From the NCBI RefSeq assembly GCF_003573695.1, contig NC_039358.1:157346920-157410919 (forward strand): a stretch of 64,000 nt of DNA, given 5' to 3'. Origin of the DNA: Papaver somniferum (Eukaryota; Streptophyta; Magnoliopsida; Ranunculales; Papaveraceae). Below are positions 35,155-47,560 of the stretch, in pieces. The notes below the pieces were generated by a model. That model saw only the letters and a list, made by a program, of their open reading frames with translations. It had not been told where the DNA came from and searched no databases. The first letter of the stretch is position 1. Each line of letters starts with the position of its first letter. The position numbers and the translations under genes were made by a program.

Positions 35155-37020
35155 ATCTCCCCCTTTGTCAATTTTAGTGACAAAACTATTAATACATATG
35201 GAATACAAAAAAGATAAACTTTAGTGGCTCCTATTCCATAGTCTAATCTTCAACGTTCCTTGAAATCTTCGTCCTTCCAAGTACTCCAATCATCCCAAAG
35301 GTTGTAAGTTTAGCACCATCTTTGTTGAAGATCCGTAGTTATAACAACGAGAGAAATCCAGATTCTCGATCATTATTATACAGTGTCATAGTATTATTAT
35401 ATAACATCAAAGTCCAATTGTATCACGACTTTAACAATAATACTACGGTGATACTCCCCCTTAGTCAATAATCCATCTCGATCATGGAAACCACTCCCCC
35501 TTACACAATGATCCGAAAACCATATGTATTTGTAGTGTGAACTACAATATTTCTCCCCCTTTTTGTCAATAAAATTGGCAAAGGTACAAGAATGGGATCA
35601 TAATGAAATTTCCACAAGAGACATTTCATGACCAAAAGAAAAATACATACCAACTTAATTTAGATGAAATCTAATAGCCGAAGCTACCAGCATTCATCAA
35701 TGAGTTTTAAGATACAAGAACCCTATAAAATTCCACAGCCGCACTCCCCGCAAGATATTACCATTAAGCACAAGTTCAAAAGAACTCTCCCCCATTTGAT
35801 GTTATTCCCGAGAGAAAAACAAGATCGACCTTAATTTCGAAAGAAATGAAGGATTTTTTATTGGACACCAAAAAACCATAGGAATGGTTTTCTATATCCA
35901 AAGCTCAACCAAATTAACCACAAGTAAACCCATGATTAATTCAATTGGAATACGCAACTAAATCAAACCACAAAAGTGATCAATTTAATTGAAAGTGCTC
36001 AACATAAGTAAACTCACGGAGCTACGACTAAGTCAATCATATGGAGATGACTAACTTAACCGTTCAAATACTCAACATAAGGAAAACCTTACGGAATATA
36101 TGACTACATTAACCAAAGAACATGATAGTGTAGCCTTTCATATACTCAACACAAGAACTTGTGGAATATATGAAAACTCAACTAGAATAATTACAAGAGA
36201 ACCTATAATTAATCTAATTGGAATACAAACAACCAAACTAATCACCGAAGTAATTAATTTAATTATTTTGGGCTCAACATAAAAGAACTTATGGAACTCC
36301 GACTAAGCTCATCATAGAATATGACAACCTTAACCTACATGTACTCAACATAAGAAGGAAGACTTATGGAGTACTAACTAAATAACCAAACTAGTTGATT
36401 AATTTAGTTCCTAATGCTCGACGTATAGCATCTTATGGAACAACCAACAAAGCCAAGGTAAATCGACTTAGTTGTAAGGTGCTCAACATAAGACAAACAA
36501 TGGATCCTTCACGGTAAAACATAATAAAATGGATAAATGAAGATAAATACCGTGGATAACATACAAGGATCTATTCTATTTTCCATCATAATGACATAAT
36601 AGACTTTATCCTTCTTGAACAAAATATTTTATCCTATTTTCCATCAAATACATGACTGCATAGGCATATCTTTTGTATATGTCAAAAGTCCATCCGTCCT
36701 TTCATCAATAAGAATACCGATTCATGAACGACTTTACTTTTGACTGCAATATGGGACCTTCAAGTTCACGGACGTAAACAATACATATCCCATAAAAATA
36801 TTGCAATATCACAAACCATTAAAATACTGCAATAAACATCATCCTCCAAATATTTTTAGAATTTAATACCAATAAACCTAAAAAATAAACATAAGAAGAT
36901 GAAAACAAAAATAGTTATGTGTAGTCACAATCATCGCTATTCGAAGCACTAGTTATTCTTCCAACTAATCCAAAAAGAAGACATACTAGGCAACAAAAAT
37001 AGATGACAAGCTTAAACGGA
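35155..37020 (-). other. 3' non-coding interior of element c with repeat array
   Basis: The polypurine tract CAAAGGGGGAGAT lies at the left edge. At 35998-36500 about seven imperfect units of 65-125 bp share CTCAACATAAG..(A)ACTTATGGA, each with a CATAAG/CTTATG inverted pair. Related single units occur in element b near 8400. No coding sequence is seen. Confidence 0.65.
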
Positions 37021-37039
37021 TTCCGGTGTATCCTCAAAA

Positions 37040-37460
37040 GCGAACAGGAACACGGGAGGTTCAGGATCCTCACGAGACATGAAATTAATGAGCTTGTGAT
37101 CTACAACCTTCTCTGTACGAACGGAGAGATGATTCTCTTTTCGAAATCCTTGATTTGAGATTTTATGAGACCAAGTTCAGACACAACCTTTTCCAACTCA
37201 GTTTTCACCTTATCAAGACCTTTAAGAGTATCAAGAAGTTGTAGTTTTGCTTCCCCAAAGTACTTAAGAAAGTCATGAACAACTTCAGCAGAGATCATAT
37301 CATCCTTTTTCAGCATCTTCATGAGAATATGCAAAGAAGCATGAGGCATTGGGATGATCTTTATCTACAAGAGTTCTCTTCTTCTTGGAATCAACCTCAA
37401 CACCTTTGTCAGGAAATCCTTTTCCAAAGCCACCATAGCAAGATGAAGAGGACGACATTC
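37040..37460 (-). pseudogene. Small 3' ORF remnant of element c, coiled-coil
   Basis: A minus-strand start near 37458 gives MSSSSSCYGGFGKGFPDKGV, then after a frame change ORF 37101-37349 gives a helical, heptad-rich stretch (LLDTLKGLDKVKTELEKVVS). Its position between the repeat array and the upstream ORFs matches the small coiled-coil ORF of element b, but the sequences differ. Function is unknown. Confidence 0.4.
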
Positions 37461-37805
37461 TCCAAAATCCAAAACTACCAGGAGTACACGTACGTGACTT
37501 GTAACCCTAAGAGGTTGAATATTTATCCTTGGGGACAACAATTTAGGGTTTCAAATAAACTGTTGACTCGGGCCAGAACGAAATCCGTTCGAGTACAACA
37601 AATACCCAAGAGAAAAAATCCTTCAAACAATTTGAAAACATGACCTAAAAACGAGTTTTAAGACAATATACAACATCTTCTTTTGACTTAACCAATACTT
37701 GATCTTAGCGAATCTGTCAACACAAGTTTAGCTATGGACGATAAGAAAACAACTTAACTTAACAGATGCAAGTAACAAGTATACCTGTTTTTTAACACAA
37801 CTTAC

Positions 37806-38990
37806 TCAGCAGGATTTTATATGAGTAAGCTCTCGAATCTTGTGATTAATTAGCACAAGTACGAGCCACAAGCTCATTACGAGGTTTATGTCTTTGGTTA
37901 AGTTTGTCTTTCCTTTTAGTCTTAGAAAGGGATCTTGTTTGACATGAGAAATTATCATAAAATTTACTGTCATCAATATAAGAGACATAGTTGGAGTTCT
38001 TACCAAAAGAAGATAATCTATTGACAAGCTCTTTGTACGTTACAATTATCTCTTTAATATCTTTTCTTATCTTATCAATCTTCCTATCTTCTGGAATGGC
38101 TTTCTCAACAGGAATAATGTTTCTTTTCGTGACAAGGCATTGAACTTCCTTTGGACGATTTTTATTTAAGACGTCTATTCTACCCTTGAACATTGGAGGA
38201 ACTCACTGTACTGACTTTCCTGGTTGCATACACAGGATAGGTACGAAAACCAATTGGTTCAATCATACGAATGTCAGTCACACCTTTGAGAATCAAATCT
38301 AGGGTGTGTTAAGTTGCACTAAGGAATCTTTATTCAACTTGGAGTTTCTCTTTTGTCTAACAAAACACTTGGTCTCACAAACAAGACATACTTTTTGATC
38401 ATAGGAATGATTGGAGGACGTAGCTTTAATGTCATCGTCATAGGAGTTGTTTTTTTTTACGCCGGAATGTCCCAAATTCATGATTGGAGGAAACATTAGG
38501 AACATCTGTATTGACTTCTGAGTATAAAGCATCAGAAGTTCTTGGTACATTAGACTGCTTTGAATGCCCTTGAATGGAGAGTTTATTCAAGCGACGTTCA
38601 ATCTCCAAGGCATCCTTTTTGAGGCTGGACTCAAGAGTCAAGCATGAAGACTGATCTTCAGCGTTGCCATGGATTTTGCAATCTTTAACAATACCAAGAA
38701 GAACATTGGCATGGTGTTTCATTCTAACAGCTTGAATTCTAACAAGATTTAGAATCAGTTTACTCTTTTCAGCTGTATCCCATTCATTAGAGGAGAAGGT
38801 CTCTTTCGAAGGGTAATCATGACCACTCATGCCATAGCTTTTCTGTCTCGTCGAACCACAAGGTTTTTCTATGTTCGAGATCGAACTATTCTCTTTAATA
38901 GATTAAGACGAGAGAGAATCTTTATTACTAGTGACGCGTTTATCAGAGATAGTACTCTTGTCCATAGAGTCAGATCGCTACAAACACAGA
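37806..38990 (-). pseudogene. Unassigned ORF remnants of element c, probable diverged gag
   Basis: Minus-strand pieces at 38438-38830 (ALEIERRLNKLSIQGHSKQS), 38299-38550 (VCLVCETKCFVRQKR) and 37846-38193 (lysine-rich, helical, ending in a basic tail). They lie between the primer site and the 3' ORF, where gag belongs. The C-x2-C-x3-C cluster is not a canonical CCHC knuckle, and I do not see the UBN2 block of element b. They could be a decayed or unrelated gag-like protein. Confidence 0.4.
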
Positions 38991-39014
38991 CTTGTTAGGT
39001 CTTGAACGTGTTTG

Positions 39015-39029
39015 CCTGCTCTGATACCA
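39015..39029 (-). other. Initiator-tRNA primer-binding site of element c
   Basis: TGGTATCAGAGCAGG on the minus strand, the standard plant tRNA-iMet complement, two bases from the LTR. Confidence 0.9.
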
Positions 39030-39031
39030 AT

Positions 39032-41420
39032 TGAAAAAGCAAGGGTCTAACAACACCACCCAATATTTCGCTGTATGGAATAACTCCGAAATACTTTGCT
39101 AGAGAATCAACTAGACAGTCAGACTCAATCTAGATAAAAGTATCTCAAGGAGTTAATATATCTCTCTTGATTTCATTTTTACTCAAGCTAAAAACAATAG
39201 CTAGTCTTTATCAAATACAAGGAATACTTGGACGGTACCAAAGACCAATGTCCAAGGATCAATCAATATCAATCAACAACCAAAGGTTGGATTTCCAATT
39301 GATGATCACGAACCCACAACCTGTATTATTTTAATTATATAAAATATAATGCGGAAAAGAAATAACACAGACACCAGAAATTTTGTTAACGAGGAAATCG
39401 CAAATGCAGAAAGACCCCGGGACCTAGTCCAGATTGAATAGACACTGTATTAAGCCGCTACAGACACTAGCCTACTGCAAACTAACTTCGGACTGGACTA
39501 TAGTTGAACCCCAATCAGTCTCCCACCGATCCAAGGTATAGTTGTACTCCTACGCCTCTGATCCCAGCAGGATAATGCGCACTTGATTCCTTAGCTGATC
39601 TCACCCACAACCAAGAGTTGCTGCAACCTAAAATCATAGACTTGATAATAAATAGATCTGTCTCACACAGAAAAGTCTATCAAAGGATAAATTTGTCTCC
39701 CACAGATAAACCCTAGGTTTTGTTCCGTCTTTTGATATAAAATCAAGGTGAACAGGAACCAATTGATAATCCGGTCTTATATTCCCGAAGAACAGCCTAG
39801 ATTAATCAATCACCTCTCTACAATCCTTCCTGACTACACAAGCGGATTGTCGAGGAATCACAAACAGTGAGACGAAGATGTTTGTGACTTCTTTATCTTG
39901 CCTATCGGAGAACTCTCACGATCTCAAGCCAATCAATCGATTGTACTCGTACGATAAAAGATGCAAGATCAGATCACACAACTATGATAAAGTAGTATCG
40001 GTCTGGCTTCACAATCCTAATGAAGTTGTTAAGTCGTTAACCTGATTTTAGAGAAGAAAATCAAAGGTTAATGGAGATTGACTCTAGCGGGCGCACTAGT
40101 AGCACACAGACGTGTGGGGATTAGTTTTGCACAATGCTAGATGTCTCATTTATATAGCCTTCAAATTAGGGTTTTGCCTTAGTTACAAAGCAATCCTTAT
40201 TCACCGTTAGATGAAAACCTGATTTAGATTCAAGCTAATATTTCTCAAACGTTATCTCGAAAACTTATCTTGTCACACACACTTGGGTAAACGTTGACTG
40301 GGTTCGTGAAAGCCATGCCCAAACGTGTACGTGTATGTTGGTTCAACATAGTAACCCAAAAGGTTAACCATATGAGCATTTCATATTAACTTCTTCACCA
40401 TAACTAGTTCAATTGACTCAAATGAACTAGTTAAAGAGTTTTTCAATTGCTATGAGATCTTATGTAACTACACAAGACACAATTGAAACAAAGATGATTC
40501 GATTCGATTGAATCGTCTCATGAACATTATATCCACGGTTTGCATAAAAAATTCCTTAGTAATTTAATGTTTCATGTTCAATGCACATCTTTAGATCATA
40601 ACCTCTTAAGTTCACAAACAAGTTCGCGGACTTAAGTTAATCGATTGAGTTTTCCAAACTCAACAGAAATTCTCGGAAAGAGAATTTCCGCCAGTTCGCG
40701 GACTGGGTCCGCGGACTTAGCACACAAACGGTTTTTGGAAAATCCAGCAGAAATTCTCGGTCGAGAACTTCCGACAGTTCGCGGACTGGGTTCGCGGTCT
40801 TGGAAATCCAATTCCATAATCCTCCCGATTTCTCTTGATCAACAAAGTTCGAAAACTTCGGTTCAAGGAATACATGGTTATGTAATCTAAACTCTCATTT
40901 CAATCATTGAGACATTCTCAGAGGACGCTATGTAGCCGTTATTCATAGACCGATTCACGTCAGAGCAATTCTCAAAGAGATTGAAACTTTTCATGACTTT
41001 CGTCACTAGGTGAAGATAAACTTGATCAAAGCGAAACTATTTACCAACACACGATTTCGAGATAAAAGATAAGCAATGAATGTTCAGCTCGAAATGTCAA
41101 ATGTGTATGATCTACTCTATATAGCATACGACTTTTGTCTCATAAGAAGTAGGAGATAGAAGAGATAGACTTTTGAGTGATAGATAAGTTCAAGTCTCCA
41201 CATACCTTTTTGTTGATGAAGTTCCACGGTTCTTTGTATAGATCTTCGTCGTTGTATGATGAATCGCCATGAAGTCCTTGAGCTCAACTACACTTTTTTA
41301 TCCTAGTCTGAGACTTAGCTATGTAGGCTAGAAATCAAGACTTATAGTTTTGATCACTAACATTGACAAACATGCTTGAGATAGCAACGCATGCGAGGTT
41401 AACCGAGCTATGCTCTAACA
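39032..41420 (-). repeat. 5' LTR of Copia-type element c
   Basis: 2389 bp, closely similar to 32734-35154, including a 10-bp deletion near 39072. TATA box at 40149-40156. The palindromic units near 40620-40800 are one unit shorter than in the other LTR. Confidence 0.9.
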
Positions 41421-43025
41421 CAAACTACTTCTTTCATATTAAGGTTCAGTCTACGTTGCATCTCCCTAGAAGGTTTGGTGTCACTCTCTAAATAGATCTG
41501 ATGCATACAAACAGTCGGACTTATACCCTTAATGTCAGCTATTGTCCACCCTATAGATTCCTTGTTGTTTTGAAGGACGGTTACAAGCCTACTTTCCTGA
41601 TCACTATCCAGGTCGGATGCTACAATCACAGGTAAAGTTTCATATTGGCATAAAAACATATACTTTAAGGTTTCTGGTAGTTGTTTAAGGTCCAACTTAG
41701 GAGGCTCTTCTAATGAAGGAACTAGGGTAGACATAGAAACTGATAGTTGTTCGAACTTAGGTTTCCATCCATTAGTAGTGTCTAATAAAGGGGTTGCATC
41801 TAACAAAGCATTCACCTCATTAATCACATTATCATCATCAAAATAAATCCCAAAGTGAGCAAGGCATTTCTCTAATGGATCTTCTGACAAAGTGTTCGGT
41901 AATGACTCCTCGACTAATGTTCCTATCATGTTCACCTCTTCTATGTTCGAGTCATCTAGTTCATAGGGTAGCTTACTAATATTAAAAATGTTCATCTCAA
42001 TAGTCATATTACCAAAAGACAAATTCATAATACCATTTCGACAGTTAATGATCACATTGGATGTAGCTAAACACGGACGACTTAAAATAACGGGTATTTG
42101 GTTCTCTGGGTCAGGGACAGGTCGGGTATCTAGGATAAAAAAATCCACTGGATATATAAACTTGTCGACCTCAATAAGAACATCCTCGATAACACCACGA
42201 GGAATTTTAACTATCAGCTAACTGAAGTGTTATCTGGGTAGGTTTTATCTCACCAAGTCCTAGCTTAAGGTACACATGGTATGGGAGTAAGTTTACACTA
42301 GCTCCTAAGTCAAGCAACTCTTTCTCAACACGGTATTTACCTATTGTACAAGAAATGGTAGGGGACCCTGGGTCTTTATACTTAGGAGTAGTGGTATTAT
42401 TAATAATAGAACTCACGTGGGTAGCTAGAAAGGCTTTATTTTGGACACTAAGCTTTCGCTTTCGCGTACACATATCCTTAAGGAACTTGGCATAAGCGGG
42501 AATCTGCTTAATTGCATCTAATAATGGAAGGTTGATATTTACCTGCTTAAAAACCTCCAATGTATCATTAAAGGTGGACTCCCTCTTAGTTGGAACTAGC
42601 AGCTGTGGGAATGGGGCTCTAGGAATAAAGTCGGTCTTATCAGGAACCTCATCGGTCTCTTTAGAGACTCTATCAGTCTCCTCGGTTTCTGTTTCAGAAG
42701 GGTGAACTACAGCATGTCCACTATCAGGCATGGAAATCTTGTTGTCTATCACTCTACTGCTCCTAAGGGTTTTAATAGCATTCACATGATCGGATGGTCT
42801 TTCACCTATTTCATGAATTCCTCTAGGGTTGGGTTGAGTTTGACTAGGAAACTTACCTCGTTCTCTCAAAGACTCATTTATCTGACTAACCTGGGTTTTC
42901 AACTCGGAAATAGCCTGAGAGTTAGCCTGAATTATTCTCTTATTTTCTTCCAAACCTTGAGCAACATATTGCTGAAACTGCACAGTGTTACGAGTTAACA
43001 AAGCAAGAGACTCTTCTAAACTCAT
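41421..43025 (-). pseudogene. Gag C-terminus, protease and linker of the Athila-like element
   Basis: Minus-strand ORF 42207-43025 runs from a helical gag tail through FLKDMCTRKRKLSVQNKAFL to a protease core with LLDLGASVNLLPYHVYLKLG near 42270. DLGAS in place of D-S/T-G is the form seen in Athila proteases. A frameshift near 42200 leads to ORF 41408-42148, with PVILSRPCLATSNVIINCRN and a long linker ending in REMQRRLNLNMKEVV just before the nested element. A TGA codon at the junction looks like a CGA to TGA change. Confidence 0.8.
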
Positions 43026-44060
43026 AATCTTTTTATCTGAAGGGTTCTGAAACTGTGCCTAAGCTGAAGGATTCTTAGTATAGCCAAAGCCTGAGGGAAC
43101 CTCAGAGTTACTAGACTGACCTTGATTTTGGCCCTTAGACCAAGAAAGGTTTGGATGGTTTCTTCAGCCAGGGTTATAGGTTTCTGAATATGGGTCAAAC
43201 TTCTGACGGTTATCAAATCTAGTGTTGTTATAAAGAGCATTGGCTTGCTCTTCAACAGTATGTCCTTCCCAAAAAGGCTTTATTGTACCACTACTACCAC
43301 TAGAATGACCTAATTCTAAGGCCTTTTGGCTATGGCTGCTATTTTAGCATATGACTCGTAAGATCCTTCTACCCTATTGACATTTCCTCTATTTAGAAGA
43401 ATTGTTTTTTGGGGTTCCTTACTATTTTCCCATTGTTGGGTCTTATCGGCGATTTCATTCAAAAATGTCATCGCCTCATCAACAGTTTTATTCTCAAACC
43501 CACCTGTGCATAAGGACTCAACCATGGTTTTTGTCGAATAATCTAAACCCTAATAGATGATTTGAACTAGCCTAACCTTTTCTAAACCATGATGAGTACA
43601 TTGAGCTATTAAGTCATTGAACCTTTCCAAATACCTATATAAATATTCTCCCTCTTGTTGAGCAAAAGTACAAATTTGTGTCCTAATAGATGATGTTTTG
43701 TGCCTAGGGAAAAACTTCTGTAAAAAGGCAGATGTAAGTTGGTCATAGGTTTCAATTGACTCAGAAGGCAAACTATATAGCCACGATTTGGTTATCTCTT
43801 AGGGAAAATGGGAATAACCTAAGTTTCAACACATCATCATCTAGGTTTTTAATTTTCAGAGTACTACAAACTTCCTCAAATTCCCTAACATGAAAATATG
43901 GGTTTTCACTTTCTTTCCCTAAAAATATTGGGACCATCTGCAGGGTCCCAGGTTCGGTTCATAATTTGTCTCAGTTTCAGCTAACTCGATACATGACGGA
44001 CAAGAGGTCCTAGTTGGGATTAACAAAGCTTTCAAAGTTGCCATTTATGGTACTACCAAA
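43026..44060 (-). pseudogene. Gag of the Athila-like element
   Basis: Minus strand. ENPYFHVREFEEVCSTLKI near 43880, KLRLFPFSLRD near 43800, then after a stop LPSESIETYDQLTSAFLQKF (43550-43771) and MVESLCTGGFENKTVDEAMT (43316-43525). The block order (REFEEVC, LFPFSL, AFLQKFFP, MVESLC..GGF) is typical of Athila gag. At least three frameshifts or stops interrupt it. Confidence 0.8.
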
Positions 44061-45442
44061 GGACTAGGAGTACTTTCTTCACTAAGTGTCAAGTTTTCAA
44101 AGCTAAAATTTCCAAAGACAGGGCTCTCAAAAGAAGAGCCTTCAAGCTCCCCGCCTTCACAAGAAGAACTACTAGGTTTTCACTAATCAATTGACCTAGA
44201 GTGTCTCTTTTCCAAGCCCGCTCTCTAATAACCTCGGGCATACACTAGAAAAACAAAATTAAAAAGAAAAATCCTAAAAAGAAGGGAAGTTCTATGCAAA
44301 CACAAACAAGGCTGACTCCACCACAACAAACCTACTGATTTTTAGCAAACAAAAAACATGATGGCTCCACTTAGATTGTTTCTAGACCAGCTTATACTCT
44401 TCCAAGAGGAAACTAGGTACAATTTTAGCAAACCTCGTAGGACGATCCGAATAATGTAAGTCGAAGAGAAGCGGGAGAAGCTCAGAGGATCTTTGATACC
44501 CCAGCCTCTTTGGAAACGCTTCCCTGGGTTACAAGGCGGCTCTAATCGACTTTCAGTAATCTTACTGAACTTTGAGCTAGGCTAACAAGATACCCAATCC
44601 GATCCTTTTGAATGACTTTCCTATAAGCTCGTTACCCTATTGATCTCGTTCTAGTCAGTATTTTAGGCTTTAGTTCGCGTTTGGTATCGTTTTCCTAAAG
44701 CGGGCAAGAAGAGAACGGTGATGAAATCCGAACCCTTATCTTGTATGGCCAGTCCTTGCCTTTTACTAGAACATTAAACCGTTTTCAATTCCTCAACATA
44801 TAAGCACACGAAGGAAGACAGTAAACCCGCTGACAGGGAATTCACGGGTGTTCAGATAAACTTACCTCCCGCACCAGAAGGGCGAAGAACCGTTGTAGTC
44901 GACTCGAGCCACAACTCCTATGTCATGTACGAACCCGAGGGGCGGAGACAATATCGTAATTGTCGTCCTTCTCTACAAACAGTTTAATATTTAATATACT
45001 ACCCTTCCGTAGGGTTTAAAAATAAAAGAATGTCCAAATGTCCAAGTCCAAAGTCCAAAAAGTAAAGTCCAAAAAGTAAAGTCCAAAATAAAAAGAAAAT
45101 TACAAAAATAGAGAATATCCTAATACAATTTCTAAAGGATAGAAAAAAAATCTAAAAGATAAAAGCAAAATCCAATAAAATTCCCTCTTTTTCTTTTTTT
45201 TTTTGATTTTTTTTCTTCGTTCTTTTCGCTTTGTCTTTTGACTCCAAATCTTTAAGTGGTCACCAAAAGCTTTGGCAACTCTTTTTTCTTCGCTCCGAAA
45301 TCCAAGAATCTGTAATAAAAAGATAAATACCCAAAAACGTGAAATAGAACAAATAAAAAAAACTAAAAAATAAATAAAAACCTAAAAAATAAATCTAAAA
45401 ATTCTAGCCTAAAGACAAGTCCGCGTCGGTGACGCCAAAAAT
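44061..45442 (-). other. Leader and primer-binding site of the Athila-like element
   Basis: A 1.4-kb non-coding leader. Next to the LTR (45424-45440) the minus strand reads TTTTGGCGTCACCGACG, the likely primer-binding site. A pyrimidine-rich run lies near 45180-45240. Confidence 0.6.
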
Positions 45443-46887
45443 TGATACGGATTCAAAGTTGTTGTAGTAATAGTTCGTTCAAGACTTGTGAAAGTAATAG
45501 ATTTTAGACTTAATGAAACTTAAAACAAACAAAACTTAATTCAAAATTTGATTTCAAGATATTAAAATAGACCAAGGCTCCGGATTCCACTATTCCTTCT
45601 AGTTGATTGGTTTATAATGATATTTCTGAAATTATTATTAAGCTTTTTTTTCTCATTAATTCACTAATAATCTATAAGGTGTCCAAATATTAAATTGTAA
45701 TCCCTAAGTATGAATTATCAAAGAATTGATTCTAAGCATAACACACCGAATTGATTCACAACTAATTAAGAAAACCAATTTTATCTTTATGTTGATCCTA
45801 GTGAATTAAATAAAATTGATAATTAAATAAATTACCAATCAAGCATGAATGAATAGTTTCCTCTGTTGGCTCAGTCATCGGGTACTTAGCCTCTCATCAT
45901 AATGGAAACACACTCAAAATTTGATTTCATTGCTCAAAAATGGTTCACAAATGATGAAAATGGGAGAAAAATAATAAAAACCGGGTTTGTAACACTTATA
46001 TTAGTTACGAACCAGCTGTTACAAAGAACGATAAAAATGAACAGTCACTGACACTGTAGCACCAATGACATTCTTCAGGGGTCTTATGTTCTTCAGCAAG
46101 TTATTCTCCACTGCAACTGATTTTTCTTGGTTATGTGATGTTCTAACTTCTACCACAACACTCCCTAACCTCTTCCTGACTCCCGTAGACCCTTTATATA
46201 CCCAACAGCGACCAAAATCACGCTCAATCACTTTTAAAAATCCTGTCATCACTCGGCAGTAAAGAAAATTATCTCCGGATATTTCCTTTCCTTTCTTGCT
46301 TCGTCGATGCATCTGCAGCTGTCCAACCTTCTTTATTTATCTATTTCACACTCCTTCATGTTTCTCGAGTCATCAGACATGTGTAGAATACGCTTATATT
46401 CATGCGATCCCGTGAAATACTCCTCCGGTGAACGTGTTACCCTGTTTTCTTCTCGCGGAATATCCAGCCAAACTGGATCGAATCTAACACCTCTATCATC
46501 CCTGTCGAGCCCAAAGGAACGTACCCAATCAATTTCAGCTTTTTAGTCTCCCTAAAACTCCTTCAAAATCGCAACCCTAATCTGCCAGTTTTGACTTCCA
46601 TTTTCCCGCTAATTTTCAGAATTTCAAATGTTGAAGATGGGTGCCCCTTATCCGAAACCTGGGGTGCGAATAACAAGTTTCCAACTTAGGTGCCCCTTAT
46701 CCAAAAGTGAGAGTCCGAATAACACGTGTTCTCCGGGTGCTTTAGACAACTTTTCGAGCCGATTTTTTCAAATATATTTATTCCCCAAAAATACCTACAC
46801 ACACATAAAACACCATAATAAGTACAAAAATGAGCACTAACAATACAGAAAATTGAGGACAACTTAGACACAAAAATGTGTCTATCA
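45443..46887 (-). repeat. 5' LTR of the Athila-like element
   Basis: 1445 bp, TGATACGG...TCTATCA, partner of 27401-28892. TATA box at 46193-46200. Confidence 0.85.
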
Positions 46888-47240
46888 AGTAACATGAATT
46901 GTTACACTAGACTTGGCAATTAGGGTTGAAACTCGTGGGCGGACCCTAACCCGGTCTGTTTAAATCCGAAGTGTTGTGACCCGCTAACTAAACGGGCTAG
47001 ATTAGGATTCGTGTTTCTAGGTACCGCTCATAAACGGGTTGGCCCGCCCTAAACCGCGGGTTACCCGCCAAACCTCCAAATTCCACAAAACTGTATATTT
47101 CAAGGGAACATGGAAATCTGAATAATTTCTAGTAAATCAATTCGATAATTATCAATGCTATCATTTTTTTATATAATTTAATCTCTGATCCTAACTAATA
47201 AAATAAGATTTTACATTTTTAACTACAAAAACCTAAAACA
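46888..47240. other. Possible hAT-like terminal fragment
   Basis: ACTTGGCAATTAGGGTTGAA followed by repeated GGGCGGACC, AACCCGG, ACGGGTTGGCCCGCCC and TTACCCGCC motifs looks like the subterminal region of plant hAT elements. No second end was found. Confidence 0.3.
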
Positions 47241-47242
47241 AA

Positions 47243-47560
47243 ATGATTAGAGCAACTCCAGTGGTGCGAGTATAACCAAAGGGAAAAAACCAAAAAAACT
47301 AAAAATATTTGGTTTACTCCGTTCTGCCACGCTACGGTGTAAGAGCAAAATTTGGTCGACACATATAATACGTTCGCCTGGTTCAAACGTAGTTTAAATC
47401 TTCGCTTGTCATCAAGCGAACATTATACCCCGCCCCACTTTATACTTGACCCTAATTGAGGCGCATGTATAATATCCGCCGCACCATCATACAGAGATTT
47501 AATATTCGCCTCACCATCATACAGATGTATAACATCTGCCCCACTTCAAACGGTTACTAT
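47243..47560. repeat. MITE-like end with short direct repeats
   Basis: GAGCAACTCCAGTGGTGCGA is a common plant MITE terminus. Behind it lies TTCGCTTGTCATCAAGCGAA, an inverted repeat, and two to three copies of a unit with CACCATCATACAGA. The opposite end is not seen. It may have been cut by the family-B remnant that follows. Confidence 0.4.

Larger units (their letters stand above)
32734..41420 (-). mobile_element. Non-autonomous Copia-type element c, nested in Athila-like pol
   Basis: Two ~2.4-kb LTRs (32734-35154 and 39032-41420) begin TGAAAAAGC and end GCTCTAACA. CAAAC directly repeats at 32729-32733 and 41421-41425, a perfect 5-bp target duplication. An intact tRNA-iMet primer site (39015-39029) and polypurine tract (35155 on) are present. 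The 3.9-kb interior lacks protease, integrase, RT and RNase H, so the element needs a helper. It splits the Athila-like pol between the protease-RT linker and RT. Confidence 0.9.
27401..46887 (-). mobile_element. Athila-like Ty3-gypsy element, with nested Copia-type insertion
   Basis: LTRs with TGATA..TATCA ends lie at 27401-28892 and 45443-46887. Without the nested element (8.7 kb) it is about 10.8 kb, a usual Athila length. The order on the minus strand is LTR, primer site, 1.2-kb leader, gag, protease, RT, RNase H, integrase, 1.2-kb 3' region, LTR. The flanks are AATGA (27396-27400) and AGTAA (46888-46892), matching at three of five bases with two transitions, so the target duplication is either decayed or absent. 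Stops and frameshifts show the element is dead. Confidence 0.85.

Noticed and set aside
27401..46887. Integrated pararetrovirus (caulimovirus-like)
   Set aside because: Two LTRs, an Athila-type gag and protease, and a D-D-E integrase identify an LTR retrotransposon. No movement protein or coat signature is seen.
27396..46892. AATGA/AGTAA as a confirmed target duplication of the Athila-like element
   Set aside because: Only three of five bases match, so it is recorded as possible decay and not counted as proof.
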